Source: Homalodisca vitripennis
Taxonomy: Eukaryota; Arthropoda; Insecta; Hemiptera; Cicadellidae
Length of the DNA: 64,000 bases
Reading direction: 5' to 3'
NCBI RefSeq assembly: GCF_021130785.1
Contig: NC_060208.1
Span: forward strand, 55,145,001-55,209,000
Shown: in pieces, positions 51,296-62,216 of the stretch
Position numbering within the stretch: the first letter of the stretch is position 1
How the letters are laid out: each line of letters opens with the position of its first letter
The notes under the pieces: model-generated
Database searches by the model: none
The model's input: the letters and a program-made list of their open reading frames with translations, nothing else
Told to the model about the DNA's origin: nothing
Position numbers and translations under genes: made by a program

Positions 51296-51412
51296 AACAT
51301 AAATGTGTGTAAATACAGTTAAGCTGACATTGAGCTGTTCACTGCCCACAATAACAGGGATAGCCTCCAACAGGCGACAATAATAGCTGAACTTGGCCAA
51401 CACTCGCTAGCC
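51296..51412 (+). repeat. Direct repeat flanking the gag pseudogene, copy 2
   Basis: Same orientation as 48793-48918, about 2.5 kb away, sharing the CACTGCCCACAATAACAGG and GGCGACAATAATAGCTG blocks. Edges are not TG...CA, so a long terminal repeat is not supported. Confidence 0.8.
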
Positions 51413-54400
51413 TTCACAATTACTACAGTATAGTATGTAACGTACTTTGCTGTATAGAATTGATACCCCGACTTTTTCAATAATCCCGTAATTTTTCAGC
51501 AATAAAATGGCAAAATTGGGAGGATATTATACCAAATGTGACTAGGAAAATAAAAAAAAGGATACTGCAACGGTTTTCGCCCATACGTCTGTACAACAAA
51601 CTTTAAAAAAATGAATACTACATGAATCTAGAAAGTTGCAACTACAACGTTTTTATTCAAATTGAAACATTTAAACTTAATCATTTCGCCTTGTTTCTAA
51701 ATTGGAAAAATGCATACTCATTTGTTCTCGCTGAATAAAAAGTTGAGAAAATATGTAATGCTTTATTTTTAGGCTTTTAAATACGAGTATGCAAAATCAA
51801 AATTTTAAAATATACACGTTGGTCTTAAGTTCTCCTGTTTGAACAATGTTGTTGGTTAATTTAGCGAATACTGTACCTGTTCGCGTTGAAATAAAGTTAC
51901 TGTTATAAAATATAATGATCAAGCATCTGTGGAAAAGATTAAAATTATTAAATGGCGGTTTTATTCCTTCGGTGATGTGTATAAAACTACAAAGATTCCA
52001 GTACTTTTTTGGTGAAGGTATGGACGAGTTTCTTTATAGTTGTAAGCGTCATTTTAAATCGAAAATTTAACAATTTTAACACGAAACCGTCCAAACTCAT
52101 TAGCGAATCTTAATAAAGTTACATAATGAATCCTCGATCGCATGGTTATTGAGCCGCACGCAGTCTTATCCCTTGACAATAAAAGCGGCCAACTTGGATC
52201 GCTAGTAACTGTTGCATCATTGAATTGAGCCAGCTAACCAGTACAATTCCAGTTCCTACTACGATACTTATACAACCAAGAATCGTAAACGTAGTGTCGG
52301 TGAGCAGTGGCAAAACTCATGCTGCATAAGCCATTCACATTATTGACGATGTGTGAAATCGAGGGCAAAAACAGCACTATAACTTCATCCTTAAAAATAA
52401 ACAAATTGATCTTTTTATTTGACCATGTAATACCTTGTAAATTAGATCCACTTGATTTTTTCTACATGACAATAGAAATTTTTAAACTAACAAGGCAGAG
52501 ATAAACGCATGACAGATTTTCACCGATTGCAGCTCAGGTTTGACAATTACATACGTTTCAACCATCGACACAGGGCTGCCAATTCTCAGTCTACAGACAC
52601 GGGCGTCTCAAGCTTTCAGTAAGCTAAGTAAGGTAAAATCTACCTTGTCTCCACAAGCAGATTCCAACAAATCGATTAGATTTCTTGAAACTGAGGATGA
52701 CACTTATGTGCGAAAATTATCAAGAATAATGTACACAAAACTGTTATAGTTTGTATTCATTACCTAGAGATTTTCATCTGATCCATGGAGTGGATCGGGT
52801 GTATTACAGTACGTCAAAATTTCTTCCTCCAGCACATAGCTTTTACGACGGATACACGTTTGACAGGATGATATAAACAAAACCATGTTCGCATATTGTC
52901 TCCGCACAAAACAATTTGCCTCCTTTTCCAAGTTTCCTCGTGAAGATCTGAGCAGCTGGTAGCTATCAAAACGTATACAGCTTAAAAAAAATAGAGGTGA
53001 AAATATTCTATCCTTTGGTACTATGTATTAAGGATCTATAACTCTTTGACTATTTCCCCGATCCTCCATCTACCATCTTACCATCATACTCAATTACGAG
53101 CTCAACTGAGATTTTCAGCGGTGTATGGACTACAATCTTACAAAGAATACTATGAAAATTTTGCGTTTGCACATTTATTAAGCAGAAAGCTAAATCTGTT
53201 CTTAAACTAAGTTTTCTTTTTTACTGTGAAAAAATTAACGATAATCCCATATGTCGTAAATATCAAAATAACCCTGACATGCCAACTTGTACTTGGATGG
53301 CTTTTTCCTTATTTATGGCGCTACAAAGAACCTCTCATGTAACAAATGTCCGGTTGGTTGTATCGAAGCTTCGGGCCATGGACGACCTGAATATTTTAAC
53401 CCATCCGAACTGCGGTGCCGCGTACACGCATCTTTGTGCTGCTAACAACAGAACTTTACCTGACTCATTTACTTGGCTCCTTTTGAGAAAGTTTGACTTT
53501 GTACTTCAGCCTGGAGGCATACGCAATGGCAGCCTCTCATTTTCCTGATGACAATGCTATAAGGTAAAATGTTTCTCGAGTGATAATCGTGGCGAGGAAC
53601 AACCCTATTGACGGTCCCGTTCAGTCATTATAAACTGCGTGTGTAGAGACCAAGATCTTTGTTCTGCCGTGTACAGTGTCGTCTTTTCGGATTTAGACCC
53701 AACTCTAGTGCTTGAGTATGGAATTATTAGATTATATGGTATCAATATGTTACTTACCTCAAGAATATGGTTGAAAATTTTCAAAAGAAACTTCTATTTT
53801 TTTCAAAATAAATTTTCAAAATCTATTTACTATACGCCAATTGGTTACAACAGTATTACTTCATGTTCTGCATTATTAAGAATATTCGAACACCTAAGCC
53901 TACAAGGCATACATTAATTGGTTTGTTATTCCTTTCCTAGCTAACGAGTGGTTTAGTAGTGTACTATGAACTGTGCGTGTGTGTCCTTTTTTTCTGGACT
54001 TCGCAGTTCCTCGCCTTGCTTCACGCAATTCTCAGTGGTTTCCACTATTTTCACCTGCATTAACCTGGGTTATTTTTAGCACTTAATAAGCTGTGTGAAC
54101 TATATCATTTGCTCTTAACGAATCAGCACCAATTTTAGGAAGATTAATGCTATTCTCATTATAATTATTACATGTTATGGTTGTTATTAGTATTGTTATA
54201 ATTACATTTATTTATTGCCATTCTGTTACATACTGACTTTGTTTAATCTTTTTTTTAATTCCACTTCTCTCGACGTAAGAGTTCACTCCTGTCAGTTGAC
54301 TTGTTATATCAGTTTACCTATATATCCGTTCACTAGTTCGGCTGGCGCTAACGGCTTCTAGCTTCACTAGTTCCTCTGACTTCGGGTGAATTGGTTGTAA

Positions 54401-54793
54401 TAAAAACTAGAAAACTAGTCGAGTGAATTAGAAGATATTAGACTGCTTAAGTGTTAATCGCAGAGATCAGGTCAACTTCCAACACGAGAGTGGTATATCT
54501 CGGGTTTTATACGTTATTTATAGCGTTCCTTCGTTAAGATATATTTTGCTTAACCAAAAACTGAGTTTTGGTGCACTTTATCGTTTTTCATCATATTTCT
54601 CAGCGTATATCCATTGACATAATCCGAACTACAAATATTGATCTTAATTTTGAGAATAGTTTTTTTTCCATTAAAGAACTGGGAGATAAAACAAGTTATA
54701 ATAGAAGGTTGAATAAATTGCTTGTAAAATGTATACACTTCTTCCCGAGTCAGAAAAAGTACGATGGAAGTGACATGACACTATATATATATA
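51413..54793. other. Non-coding stretch; unrecognised open frames
   Basis: Open frames at 52307-52504, 52540-52749, 53279-53548 and 53639-53917 (plus) show no motif I recognise. The 53279-53548 frame has less AT-rich composition and could be a worn transposon or exon fragment. No repeat unit was found. Confidence 0.35.
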
Positions 54794-55756
54794 CAGGGTG
54801 CGGCAAAATGATCTGACGGTTTTCGCCACCGTGCTGTAAAGCGAGTAAGTGGTGGGGGGGGGGGGATAAGCGCGTTCGGGAGCCCAATGTGGACATTTTC
54901 ATTTTTCAGTAGCCATGGAGCAGTGGTCGGCTGAGCATCGTGCGTTCGTTGTCGAGGCGTTATTTAAAAGTGGCGATTCCTGCGTTGCTGTTCAGCGGCA
55001 GTTCCGTAGACGTTTTAATTTTGGTCCCAGAGGAAGAGTCCCAACTCGTAACAAGATTATGGTATGGGTGAGTAACTTCAGAGCTACCGGATCAGCCTTA
55101 AAACGTAAGTCGACTGGACGTCCAAAGTCAGCCCGGACACCAGAGAATATCGATCGAGTGAGAGAAGCGGTGGAAACCAGTCCTCGGCGGCCGGCCCGTA
55201 AACAAGCTGCTGCTTTACGCATGTCTGACCGCTCGGTACGACGAATATTGCGTTTTGATCTGCATTTCCACCCATACAAGATGGCTATCGTCCAGCAGTT
55301 GAAGCCTACTGACTACGCAAATCGGCAAGCGACTATGCAGAGACAATGATTGATTTGACGATTGATGACAAAATTGTCATGATGAGCGACGAGGCACATT
55401 TTCATCTGGACGGTTATGTCAATAAACAGAACTTTCGCAAACAACACAAACAAACCCCGCACACTGGTCAAACTTAAAGAATCCATAAGCCAAGAAATTG
55501 CAAACCTGCCTCCTGCAATGTTAGAGAAGGTGTTCGACAGCTTCAGTGCAAGACTTGAAGAATGATTGGCCAAAGAGGGCCATCATTTGAAGGACGTTAT
55601 CTTCAGGTCTTAAATGTGTGAAATAAGTTGTACTGATGTTATTTCCATTAATTTACATCAACACCCTTATGTAATAACCAATAAAGTACTTTTTATCACT
55701 TTTAATTTTTGTGTTTTTTTTATTTTAAATACATCAGATCTTTTTGCCGCACCCTG
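54794..55756 (+). mobile_element. Internally deleted Tc1/mariner-IS630-like transposon with complete ends
   Basis: Ends CAGGGTGCGGCAAAA-TGATCTGA (54794-54816) and its inverted copy at 55734-55756 match at 22 of 23 bases, and both abut TA-rich sequence. The open frame 54915-55349 (144 residues) encodes the N-terminal DNA-binding part: a helix-turn-helix region (EHRAFVVEALFKSGDSCVAVQ, NKIMVWVSNF), KSTGRPKSART, then a second helix-turn-helix (ARKQAAALRMSDRSVRRIL). A frameshift near 55330 leads into ETMIDLTIDDKIVMMSDEAHFHLDG (about 55342-55415), which holds the first catalytic Asp. The sequence then jumps to the extreme C-terminus (EIANLPPAMLEKVFDSF, GHHLKDVIF; 55490-55605), so the catalytic core with the other two Asp residues is deleted. 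It can only have moved with help from an intact relative. Confidence 0.9.
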
Positions 55757-56350
55757 TGTATATATATATATATATATTTATAGAATATATGTATATTCTA
55801 TAAATATATACTGATATATTTATAGAACGGTATTTCATCTTGCCAATATTGTACTAAAGTACATTCATTTCTGAATTAGGCTTTTCATTTTATTATAAAT
55901 GGTGTATTTGTATTTAACTGCTACAAGGTGGATGTACGCAAACCCCGTGTCACGTACGTAATAAGGTTTATATACTGCAATGTAGATCGATCATCTTGTA
56001 TTTTATCGCAGTAATTCATAAAACACATATCCTTATATCCATAAGTAATGACCATAAGCCTTTAACCTTTATTAAAACTAAATAAAGACTATTTACTTAG
56101 TCTTCTAGATAGTCATTAAGTCTTTTGAGAGAAACCAAAAACTAGTCGTACGTCCATTCTTCCAGTAATTTATACCGAATAAATTAGTTGTAACGGTAAG
56201 TGGCTATATATTATTTTACTCCTGTTTCCTATTATCGACTCCAGGAATCCAGAAACAACGTCCGTCTGAAGAGATACAAAACAGTCGGCGACGAAAAAAA
56301 CTCAAAACGAACTCTTTATATAACTTCAACATTAGAGACACCTAGAACAA
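55757..56350. other. AT-rich spacer with TA tract
   Basis: TA-rich and partly palindromic sequence at 55759-55830 (an ATAGAATATATGTATATTCTAT hairpin-like stretch). Otherwise no feature; the open frame at 56200-56487 overlaps the fold-back repeat and is not supported. Confidence 0.5.
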
Positions 56351-56353
56351 AAA

Positions 56354-56462
56354 CTACCGAGTTTTCTGTACTTAACGTCGAGCAATGGTGGGAACATGCA
56401 TTTAATACATGCTCTACGATGTTCCCACCATTGCTCTACGTTATGTGTAGAAAACTATGTTG
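56354..56462. repeat. Fold-back (inverted repeat) with 18-bp perfect core
   Basis: GAGCAATGGTGGGAACAT at 56380-56397 is the exact reverse complement of 56419-56436, with a 21-base loop. Pairing continues outward imperfectly to about 56354 and 56462 through ACGTTA/TAACGT and AGAAAACT/AGTTTTCT. The same GTGGGAACAT end motif recurs in the 128-bp repeats and at the ends of the neighbouring transposon. Confidence 0.88.
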
Positions 56463-56525
56463 CTCCACCGTGTCAGAAATATTGTAGTGCACTCAATTGT
56501 GCACCGTATGGGACAGTGGGAACAT
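56398..56525 (+). repeat. 128-bp repeat unit, single copy
   Basis: Matches the monomer of the tandem block at 57901-58275 (GCTCTACGATGTTCCCACC ... GTGTCAGAAATATTGTAGTGC ... GGGACAGTGGGAACATGC). It lies just before the transposon left end. Confidence 0.88.
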
Positions 56526-57921
56526 GCATTTAATATAGTAGAGAATTTATAGCATGACCGGTGACTTCGAGATGCGCCGTAGGCAAAGACGGAACTAAAG
56601 TGGTGGGGGTTGGAGCGGCTCAGTCTGTTGCCGTATTTAGCCTTGTGAACTTCGGTCTCCAGTCTTCTATACGTGCCGCCAAAAAAAACATTCGCTTGTG
56701 CCAATTCACGAGTTGTAATACAATTTGTGAATTAATTGCGTTGTGCTCATTACGTTTTAAGTAAAGAGTTTGAGATGGATCATAATGTAAAAAGTAAAAT
56801 TGGAGGTAGAAAGGTTATACACGGCCAAGCAAGAGAAGTGCTTCCCATTTTATGAAACGGGAAGCAGAAACCAACACACTTATAAATTTGAAGAAAGTTC
56901 AACAGCGTGTCGTAGAGGCAACTGGAATTTCTGAAAGTACGCTGAGACGAATTTTGAAGGAGGAAAAAAAATAAGTCCAATTGGCAATTCTTTTAGTACG
57001 CCCAACAAAGTAAGAAAACGCAAACATACTAAAAGTAATCTGGACAATTTTGATTTGGGTGTAGTTCGAAGAACAATAAAAAATTTTCATCGACAACGGG
57101 GTTTTATTATGTTAACTATTGCGTGTGGATCGTTGGCGTTATTGTTATTTTAAGTATACATCATTAAATTAACTTGATACAAGTTGGTAGATAAAACTGA
57201 GTTTTTTCTTATTCTACTGTGTATATTGACAAATTAGTTTAACCAGTTTTATATTAATTTTTAATTTAGCAGCTAGGCTATGTCAGTTGAAAATTTTGTA
57301 GTGTATAATTGTATCGTAAATCCTGAAGCTTACACGGTTAGTATATGATAAATTGAATTTTAATGGCTAACAAAGCGTAACAATTACAATTCTGAACTGT
57401 TGTCGTCGTTGGAGATCAAGAATAATATAAATTCCTACCCTTTCCCAATTTATGAGAACCCTTTCTTACCACCAGGTATCTCTACTGCGAACTCATTAAG
57501 AAGGGTGAGCTATGAACACAATTTCGGCAGAACATAGTCATTGTTAAGATCACGTACATCCGGTCCCAATATTTCCAAGATTTCCAGTATTGAATTCCCC
57601 ACCATAAAAGTCCGTCGCCGTAACTTCAAAAGAGTCTAGAAATGTTCAAATATTCTCAAGGTCTCCTATACTAAATTGCTCATCATAAAAGACCACCGTG
57701 GTAAGAACATAAGGAGCTAGAAATGTTGGCAAACACTACAATATTCGGCTCCCGCCACCACTATGAGCCGGGAGCCGAAAACTCTCAGTAGGGTTAGTAG
57801 CACTGTATTCCCTCCCCTACTTTAGATTGTGCCCCCACGCGCTCAACTCCTCCACTCCTCACGCGCATCCCACCGGTCATGCTATAACTTCCCTAGAGTA
57901 CATGCTCTACGATGTTCCCAC
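56514..57921 (+). mobile_element. IS630-like DNA transposon remnant
   Basis: Putative ends: CAGTGGGAACAT (56514) and ATGTTCCCAC (57912-57921, inverted). A second inverted pair lies inside: TTATAGCATGACCGGTG at 56547-56563 and its exact reverse complement at 57871-57887. The coding remnant starts at ATG 56774 (MDHNVKSKIGGRK). After a frameshift near 56840 it reads FMKREAETNTLINLKKVQQR and ATGISESTLRRILKEE (helix-turn-helix), then after an A8 run STPNKVRKRKHTKSNLDNFDLGVVRRTIKNFH (to about 57098). This is the N-terminal DNA-binding exon type of a transposase family common in insects. The catalytic part is missing. Confidence 0.72.
57744..57779. repeat. Hairpin with 11-bp GC-rich stem
   Basis: TTCGGCTCCCG (57744-57754) pairs perfectly with CGGGAGCCGAA (57769-57779) across a 14-base loop. 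It lies inside the IS630-like element. No T-run follows, so a transcription-terminator role is not indicated. Confidence 0.85.
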
Positions 57922-58275
57922 CATTGCTCTACGTTATGTGTAGAAAACTATGTTGCTCCACCGTGTCAGAAATATTGTAGTGCACTCAATTGTGCACCGT
58001 ATGGGACATTGGGAACATGCATTTAATACATGCTCTACGATGTTCCCACCATTGCTCTACGTTATGTGTAGAAAACTATGTTGCTCCACCGTGTCAGAAA
58101 TATTGTAGTGCACTCAATTGTGCACCGTATGGGACAGTGGGAACATGCATTTAATACATGCTCTACGATGTTCCCACCATTGCTCTACGTTATGTGTAGA
58201 AAACTATGTTGCTCCACCGTGTCAGAAATATTGTAGTGCACTCAATTGTGCACCCGATGGGACAGTGGGAACACC
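57901..58275 (+). repeat. 128-bp tandem repeat, three copies
   Basis: CATGCTCTACGATGTTCCCA begins units at 57901, 58029 and 58157 (period 128; the last is slightly short). Units are nearly identical and each contains head-to-head GTGGGAACAT/ATGTTCCCAC motifs at the junction. The open frame 57829-58026 is incidental. Confidence 0.93.
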
Positions 58276-58776
58276 ACTGGTCTAGGTGCCTCTGATGCCG
58301 AATCGATATAAACAGTTTCTGATAAACTATGAGAACTATCCATGTCTGGCTAGTAGACAGTCTCTGTTACATTATCAGGCCAATATATGTTTGATACAAA
58401 GTCTAGAGAAAGCTCTTGTTCGGCCACGATTGACGATAATCTACTCAGTTCCTTTTAACCAATATATGCCTAATGTAAACAACTGTTTTTTCTAGGAGAT
58501 ACGTATGAACATTAGATAATATTCTAATATCGTATCTTATCGGAAGTGGAGAACCGTTCTTGTCCAAACGTAAGCAGTTGATATATGTTAATGGTAAACA
58601 TGGACTTTCACTTCGGCTTTGATAGCTTCTCTGCAGCTCAGCTGAGTACGTGTCACAGTTACTGAATCTTGAGTTTAGTTTCGTTTCCACAGAAATAAAA
58701 CATTTGGGTAGTGAATTTAAACATGATACCTTTATGAACTTTCTATATTAATAAAGAAATATTTGCAAAACAATAC

Positions 58777-58814
<38 letters not shown>

Positions 58815-59934
58815 TAAACAAAAATTATATGATCCCCTACGCTCAAAATTTATTAGATATATCTCCATTCGAGTATATTTTAGTGCATTCTACATAAGCA
58901 ATAAAAAGACATATTTTATATGATCAAACACAATTAATTAAGTATTATTTAATAAATAATAATAAGTACAAATATCTAAGTATTTATAACGATGAGAGAT
59001 GTAGGTATATGTGTAGACATGTATCGGATTACGATCTAGAACTCTTTTTATTAAAAACAATAAGTTTTAACTTTTAAACTATATTAAGTGCATGTTTTTA
59101 TAAACGGTTTCGTACAAGAAAATATAAACAAGCAACATAAAAATATGTCTAGTATAACTCAATTGCACTGTTTTCATAAAACCAGAGACTTATTTTTTAA
59201 TAATGGGCTATCTTTTATCAACCAGAGATTCCGTTACTTCTCTATAGTAATTTTTTTATATTTAACCTTAATTACACCCAGTCAAACATTACTACAGTTA
59301 ATGTGGAATAAAATTATAAAATTATTATTAGACATAAGAAATCTTAGTTACTATGGAGGCGATAAGATTGTACAGCACCTAAATCGCAAGAACAGACTGT
59401 ACAGTGACAAAGTCAAGTAAAATAAATATACAACTGCGTCAGAAAACAGACTTCTCGTCCCGTTGTCACTTACCCCAAATAAAATCCATCCAATACAGTT
59501 ATCGCGATGTTTCTACCGCCTTTCACCTCTAAATCCATTTCTGTACGAAGAATTATTGTTCCGAATCTTCTACATGTTCCAATAAATTAATGTATTAATG
59601 TTGTCGTGTATCGAGATTGCGCAAGACGACAAAAGGTGGTTAGGCACTGAAGAGTTCTGGAGGTACCCATTACCATTACTGCAGTTTATCTTATGCTAAG
59701 AGTCATGAAATAAAGAAATACAAAATGTTACATAACCAAAGAGGGCTTTTGAAAAAACCTGAATGACTTAATATAGATGTCGTACATTCCCCAATACGGC
59801 AAGTAAAATAAGTTGAGCCCTCAAATTACATAGTCTTAAAGATCTTTAGGGTAACAACGAGCCACTAATACCCAATACCCCTCATGGTCCAGATTCAATT
59901 AAAACTACTGCAGTCCCTTGGTTGCTATTCGTCA
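58276..59934. other. AT-rich non-coding stretch
   Basis: Contains a TA tract at 58782-58811. The open frame at 59088-59420 (110 residues) has a mixed, AT-driven composition and no motif. Nothing else supported. Confidence 0.4.
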
Positions 59935-60455
59935 ATAAGTTTTTAACTAATGGAGTGCGGTACGACATCCAAACTAATTACAAGGTATCCCTAAGGCCAT
60001 CAACCACAAAATTCATATTTCCCATTACGATATTAACTAATAACGAGTGGTATGAAATCCAATCTAATTGCAAAGTATCCTTCAGTCATCCACCACAACG
60101 TTCATATTCCCCATTACGATATTAAGTAATGGAGGGTGGTAAGTCATCCAAACTAATTACGAGGTATCCTTAAGGTCATCAACCACAACATTCATATTCC
60201 TCATTACGATATTAACTAATGGAGAAGGGTATGACATCCAAACTAATTACAAGGTATCCCTGGAATCATCCACTACGTTAAAAACATATTCTCAATTACG
60301 ATATTAACTAATGGAGGTTGGTATATCATCCAAACTAATTACAAGGTATCCCACAGTTATCTACCACAATATTCATGGTCACAATTACGATATTAACTAA
60401 CGGAGGGTGGTATGACATGCAATCTAATAACAAGGTATTCCCTGTCATCATAACG
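59935..60455 (+). repeat. ~90-bp degenerate tandem repeat (5-6 copies)
   Basis: ATTACGATATTAA recurs at about 60024, 60113, 60203, 60295 and 60384 (spacing 89-92), each followed by a TAATGGAGGGTGGTATGACATCC-like block and CTAATTACAAGGTATCC. Copies differ by many substitutions, so the array is old compared with the 135-bp and 128-bp arrays. The frame at 59922-60125 is a by-product. Confidence 0.9.
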
Positions 60456-61695
60456 TTCACACTTCATTCTTATTCAGTATTTCAGTGTCTGATTTCCCGT
60501 CATATAAAATACAAAACATAATTTTAGACATAGCTATGTTTGGTTATTTTGGCAAAAAGCATTATTCAACGTGAACCGAATTAATAGCACTTAATGTATA
60601 GGGGGAAAGGATTATGGATATTAGGCATTGTTACATTGCTCAGTGTTAAAGTAAAGCGATTATGTCGTTTAGAGAGCAGGTATCTATTTCCTACTTGGGG
60701 GGGGGGGGAGCTCGCTGACAACAATAAGCATAATTAATTGTTTGTTTTAAATTCAGCTAAATCTATATTAAAACGTGCTTCACCTCAAATTTTAGGGCTT
60801 ACAACCAAAAAACGCAGCAAGTAGGCTACACGAGCTTTAACAACCATTCATTGCAAAAGTCTTTCATTAAATGAAGTTGATAGGCGAATTAATTTAATAT
60901 AAGATCAAACATGACGGTTTATGTGATTAAATAACATAACTGCCAGCTTATTACATGATAAAATTAACTCTGAATAGCTTTGTTTGATAAGAGAGCCATG
61001 CACAGCTCAACGAGTGGAACAACACTAAAATCCAGTGTTTGTATTGACCCAAGCACGCGAGACAGTGACACAACAGACGGCCATCAATCTCCCAAACACG
61101 TCGATCAGGGGTGTACCCAGTAGTGCAGAAAGGGGTATCTCCCATAATAGATCTTCGTCAACTATCGTCAATTACAAAATTAAACTTATTTAAAATTATA
61201 TAATCAACACGTAACCACATAACGATCAATTGTAATTATTATACAAATGTTTTTGTTGTCTAAAATGTATTCTTCCTCGCTCTCCTGTATGTCTCCGTAT
61301 ACTCCTGTCTTTGGTTCTCTTCCATTTCTGACAAGAATGCAAAGTGTACTTTACTCACCAAAGCACACTGTGAAGTTGACTCACACTGTAACACTCACCT
61401 GTAACAATACAGAGTTATATTATTGGTTGGTAAATAGTTCACTGCTACACTTTATAGTACAACATACCACGCTCTCAAAGATAGAAATTTTAACAAGAGA
61501 AGACCTTCACTTGTGGAGTAGCATTTGGCTTTATGTGACGCTGGTCACTGTATATAATACGTTGTCGTTTGGTTTTGTAAATATGTTATTTTGAAGTTGC
61601 ATTTTGACTATTGTTTGGTATTTAAATGGAATTAATAAAAAACTATTAAAGTTGATAACCTTCCGACTTTGTATCGTCGCGTCGTAGGGTTGTCG
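60456..61695. other. Non-coding stretch
   Basis: G-run at 60697-60708. The open frame at 61247-61594 (115 residues) shows no motif, and its Kozak and splice context are not convincing. No other feature. Confidence 0.4.
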
Positions 61696-62216
61696 TACCT
61701 CCACTTACAACATACATTCTAATACGCTTATGCAGGTCTACTGGAGATAAATGGCCATATAACACTGACTGATAAATGGTAGGCCTCTGTAACACTGACA
61801 CAAAACGGTGAGACTAAAGAGGATGGCGAGAATGTAGATCCGCTTCCTTCATTGAAGCAGACTCCCGATTACTCCACTTACAACATACATTCTAATACGC
61901 TTATGCAGGTCTACTGAGAGGTAAATGGCCATATAACACTGACTGATAAATGGTAGGCCTCTGTAACACTGACACAAGACGGTGAGATTAAAGAGGATGG
62001 CGAGAATGTAGATCCGCTTCCTTCATTGAAGCAGACTCCCGATTACTCCACTTACAACATACATTCTAATACGCTTATGCAGGTCTACTGGAGATAAATG
62101 GCCATATAACACTGACTGATAAATGGTAGGCCTCTGTAACACTGACACAAGACGGTGAGACTAAAGAGGATGGCGAGAATGTAGATCCGCTTCCTTCATT
62201 GAAGCAGATTCCCGAT
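61696..62216 (+). repeat. ~174-bp tandem repeat, three copies
   Basis: CCACTTACAACATACATTC begins units at 61701, 61874 and 62048 (period 173-174). Each unit contains GGTAGGCCTCTGTAACACTG and GATCCGCTTCCTTCATTGAAG. Copies are almost identical. The third unit ends near 62216. Confidence 0.93.

Noticed and set aside
48793..51412. LTR retrotransposon
   Set aside because: The direct repeats lack TG...CA edges, a primer-binding site or polypurine tract was not seen, and the enclosed gag is of non-LTR type.
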